Both the position numbers and the translations under genes were made by a program. 7,500 nucleotides of DNA from Chloroflexota bacterium (GTDB lineage: Bacteria; Chloroflexota; Limnocylindria; Limnocylindrales; CSP1-4): the NCBI GenBank assembly GCA_021801545.1, contig JAJYXX010000286.1:1-7500 (forward strand), read 5' to 3'. The notes beneath the pieces were generated by a model. That model saw only the letters and a program-made list of their open reading frames with translations. It was not told where the DNA came from and ran no database searches. Below are positions 5,486-7,500 of this stretch, piece after piece (within the stretch, counting starts at the first letter, position 1; every line of letters begins with the position of its first letter).

Positions 5486-6874
5486 ATGCCTGCCGGTCCC
5501 GCCCCTGCCTTCGAGCAGTACCTCGAGCTGAACAGGGAACGCCGTCTCGAGTCGTACAAGGCGTTGCTGCGGATCCCGAGCGTCTCGGCGCTGCCGGAAC
5601 ACGCCTCCGACTGCCGGGCCGCCGCCGAGGCGATCGCGGCCGACCTGCGGGCGATCGGGATCGAGCACGTCGAGGTCGCCGAGACGGGCGGCCACCCGGT
5701 CGTCTACGGCGACTGGCTCCACGCGCCGGGCGCTCCGACGGTCATCGTCTACGGCCACTACGACGTCCAGCCGGTGGACCCGCTCGAGCTCTGGGAGTCG
5801 CCGCCCTTCGAGCCGATCGTCGTCGGCGACCGGCTGCAGGCCCGAGGTGCCGCCGATGACAAGGGCCAGGTCCATCTCCATCTCCGGGCGACCGAGGCGC
5901 TCCTCGCCACGTCGGGCGGCCTGCCGGTCAACGTGAAGTTCGTGGTCGAGGGCGAGGAGGAGAGCGGCTCGGTCAACCTCGACCGCTGGCTCGAGGCGAA
6001 CCGCGAGCGCCTGGCGGCGGATCTCGTCGTCATCTCCGACACCGGCTTCTTCGACGGCAACCGTCCGGCGATCACGATCGGGCTGCGCGGGCTGGCGGCC
6101 GTCCAGGTGAACGTCTACGGCAGCACGATCGACCTCCATTCGGGCTCTTACGGAGGGACCGTCCAGAACCCGGCGAACGCCCTGTGCGCGATCGTCGCCC
6201 GCCTGAAGGGACCTGACGGTCGGATCCTCGTGCCCGGCTTCTACGACGACGTGCTCCCGCTGACGGAGGCGGATCGGGCGGCGTTCGCGGCCCTGCCGTT
6301 CGACGAGGAGGCGTTCCGCGGGTCGATCGGCGTGCCGGCCCTCGTCGGCGAGGCGGGCTACACGACCCTCGAGCGGCGGGGTGCCCGGCCGACGCTCGAC
6401 GTGAACGGGGTCTGGGGCGGCTTCCAGGGCGAGGGGAGCAAGACGATCATCCCCGCCCACGCCCATGCCAAGATCACCTGCCGGCTCGTCCCCGCCCAGG
6501 ATCCGGACCGGATCACCGAGCTGCTCGTCTCGTACATCAGCGAGATCGCCCCGCCCGGCGTCCGGGTCGAGATCGTGCCGCAGCATGGCGGGCGGCCGAG
6601 CCTGACCCCGATCGATCACCCGGCCACGAAGGCGGCGGCCCGGGCGATCGAGGCGACGTTCGGGGTCGCGCCGCTCTACATCCGCGAAGGCGGCTCGATC
6701 CCGGTCTGTGCCAGCTTCGAGTCGATCCTCGGCCTGCCGGTCGTCCTGCTCGGGTTCACCCCGCCCGATGATCACGCCCATGCCCCGAACGAGTCGATGG
6801 ACCTGCGCAACTACGAGACGGGGATCCGGACCGTCGCCCATCTCTGGTACGAGCTGGCCGACCTGCCCCGCTGA
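5486..6874 (+). CDS. M20-family metallo-dipeptidase
   Basis: This 462-residue protein is a two-zinc exopeptidase of the M20 family, close to the carnosinase/PepV-like dipeptidases that split dipeptides or short peptides in the cytoplasm. Compared with human CN2 from memory, the metal-site residues are present: His91 in GHYDVQP with Asp93; bridging Asp124 in GAADDKG; general base Glu158 and zinc ligand Glu159 in EGEEESGS; Asp185 in ISDT; and His432 in DDHAHAPNE. The inserted dimerisation (lid) domain covers roughly residues 200-370 and has His218 in DLHSGSYGG and Arg333 in CRLVP. No signal peptide is seen. It lies 43 nt after ftsH and could be co-transcribed, which would place it in protein-turnover recycling. 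Substrate specificity cannot be read; acylases and deacetylases share the fold, but the HYDVQP and DLHSG wording favours a dipeptidase. Confidence 0.93.
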   Translation: MPAGPAPAFEQYLELNRERRLESYKALLRIPSVSALPEHASDCRAAAEAIAADLRAIGIEHVEVAETGGHPVVYGDWLHAPGAPTVIVYGHYDVQPVDPLELWESPPFEPIVVGDRLQARGAADDKGQVHLHLRATEALLATSGGLPVNVKFVVEGEEESGSVNLDRWLEANRERLAADLVVISDTGFFDGNRPAITIGLRGLAAVQVNVYGSTIDLHSGSYGGTVQNPANALCAIVARLKGPDGRILVPGFYDDVLPLTEADRAAFAALPFDEEAFRGSIGVPALVGEAGYTTLERRGARPTLDVNGVWGGFQGEGSKTIIPAHAHAKITCRLVPAQDPDRITELLVSYISEIAPPGVRVEIVPQHGGRPSLTPIDHPATKAAARAIEATFGVAPLYIREGGSIPVCASFESILGLPVVLLGFTPPDDHAHAPNESMDLRNYETGIRTVAHLWYELADLPR

Positions 6875-6928
6875 TCGTCCCGGGGAGGCTGGTCCCAATG
6901 GGGAGCGGCGGACCCGATGGTCGCCGAT

Positions 6929-6936
6929 GCTACCAT
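6929..6936 (+). promoter_or_regulatory. Candidate -10 element for the DnaB-like ATPase gene
   Basis: GCTACCAT contains TACCAT (6931-6936), a four-of-six match to TATAAT, about 35 nt before GTG 6971. No recognisable -35 lies upstream. Support comes from the same GCTA lead-in found at the tRNA and ftsH -10 candidates. Confidence 0.3.
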
Positions 6937-6950
6937 GATCCGACGATCAT
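6935..6950 (+). repeat. Perfect inverted repeat on the promoter edge, possible operator
   Basis: ATGATC (6935-6940) and GATCAT (6945-6950) are exact reverse complements separated by CGAC. The repeat overlaps the last two bases of the -10 candidate and ends 20 nt before the start codon. It could be a repressor site or a short 5' hairpin. The rest of 6875-6970 shows no gene and no strong terminator. Confidence 0.4.
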
Positions 6951-6955
6951 TGCCG

Positions 6956-6962
6956 GGAGGAG
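6956..6962 (+). promoter_or_regulatory. Ribosome binding site deciding the GTG start of the last gene
   Basis: GGAGGAG ends 8 nt before GTG 6971. In-frame ATG 6935 and TTG 6950 have no ribosome binding site upstream and would place this motif inside the gene. ATG 6963 is in another frame. Confidence 0.65.
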
Positions 6963-6970
6963 ATGAGTCT

Positions 6971-7500
6971 GTGGGCACTGAGGCCGCCGATACGACCGCC
7001 ACGCCGACGCCGAAGGCGTCGTGGCGACTGGACACTGACAACGGCAGCATGGCGCCGCGCTCGGCGCTCGACGTGCTCGTCGACCTGAACGATAAGGTGA
7101 CGAGCGGCCGGATCGGGGAATACCAACCGGTGCCGCTCGGCTTCACGCCGTTCGACAAGACGATCGGCAACGGCCTGCGGGCCGGCGAGCTGCTCCTGAT
7201 CGGCGGTGCGCAGGGGACGGGCAAGACGACGATGGCGCTCCAGATGGCGCGTAACGTCGCCTCCGGGGGGCAGGCGAACGTCCTCTTCCTGTGCTTCGAG
7301 CACGACGAGCAGTACCTCCTCAACCGCCTCGTGGCGATGGAGTCGGCGCTCGCCCACCTGCCCCACCGGACCGGCGCGATCAAGATCCAGGACGTCCGGC
7401 GCGAGATCCTCGGCACCTGGATGGCCGACGGGAGCGGAGCCTCGCAGCTGGCGGACAACCCGCGCCTCCGGCCGAGCCTCGATCGGATCGCGCGCTACGG
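6971..7500 (+). CDS. DnaB-like RecA-fold ATPase without DnaB N-terminal domain (5' part)
   Basis: The frame from GTG 6971 stays open to the window end, giving the first 176 residues. After a short Thr/Ala/Pro-rich leader (about 1-30), residues 55-75 read PLGFTPFDKTIGNGLRAGEL, the usual lead-in of DnaB/KaiC/RadA-type RecA folds (GF-x-x-LD-x-x-x-GGL-x-x-G-x-L). Walker A is GGAQGTGKTT at 78-87. The LFLCFEHDEQYLLNRL segment (about 105-120) matches the DnaB stretch whose Glu (here 110) activates water. About residues 125-165 do not match DnaB in my memory and may be an insertion. The DnaB primase-binding N-terminal domain is absent, so this is unlikely to be the replicative helicase. KaiC-like and RadA-like ATPases are alternatives; no RadA zinc finger is seen. 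Function unknown. Downstream Walker B and DNA-binding loops lie outside the window. Confidence 0.75.
   Translation, partial: MGTEAADTTATPTPKASWRLDTDNGSMAPRSALDVLVDLNDKVTSGRIGEYQPVPLGFTPFDKTIGNGLRAGELLLIGGAQGTGKTTMALQMARNVASGGQANVLFLCFEHDEQYLLNRLVAMESALAHLPHRTGAIKIQDVRREILGTWMADGSGASQLADNPRLRPSLDRIARY

Noticed and set aside
5177..6898. Open frame of 573 codons on the - strand opposite the M20 peptidase
   Set aside because: Same effect: an Arg/Asp-rich, motif-free translation opposite a well-supported gene, without a ribosome binding site.
6886..6914. Short G/C-rich complementary stretches after the M20 peptidase stop as a terminator
   Set aside because: Only 4-5 bp imperfect pairings and no U-run; not enough to call a terminator.

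Overview
The window is a high-GC, gene-dense stretch of bacterial chromosome with every recognisable gene on the + strand. The FtsH wording, the TTG and GTG starts, the weak -35 regions and the overall base composition look most like a soil or freshwater Chloroflexota (Limnocylindria/Ellin6529-like). A high-GC actinobacterium is possible but less likely. This placement is an inference from memory of protein wording, not a computed phylogeny.

Bases 1-3186 hold the 3' part of a carbohydrate/polyol ABC importer operon. In order these are the tail of a MalF-type permease, a complete MalG-type permease, and two different ATPases. Junctions are tight: a TGATG overlap, then gaps of 10 and 27 nt. The ATPase pair resembles the GlpS/GlpT pair of the rhizobial glycerol importer. 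One subunit has an odd Walker A, a Q-loop Glu and no switch His. The other has canonical nucleotide-binding motifs but a degraded LSGGQ. Assembled as a heterodimer they predict one competent and one crippled ATP site. The substrate-binding protein and first permease must lie upstream of the window.

Bases 3187-3492 are non-coding. They contain a GC-rich hairpin, a candidate promoter, a CCA-encoding tRNA with anticodon CAT (elongator Met, or Ile2 if lysidine-modified), two tandem hairpins, and a candidate promoter for the next gene with overlapping inverted repeats.

Bases 3493-5442 encode FtsH, the membrane AAA+ zinc protease. It is complete, starts at TTG, and has HEGGH in place of the usual HEAGH. 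A short hairpin follows, then an M20-family metallo-dipeptidase (5486-6874). The pair could serve protein turnover, from membrane proteolysis to dipeptide hydrolysis, but adjacency is the only evidence.

Bases 6875-6970 carry a candidate promoter with a perfect 6-bp inverted repeat on its -10 edge. From 6971 to the window end runs the start of a DnaB/RecA-fold ATPase that lacks the DnaB N-terminal domain.

No mobile element, CRISPR array, phage gene or clearly new system is visible. The most interesting points are the paired asymmetry of the two ABC ATPases, the small inverted repeats at the promoters, and the truncated DnaB-like ATPase.
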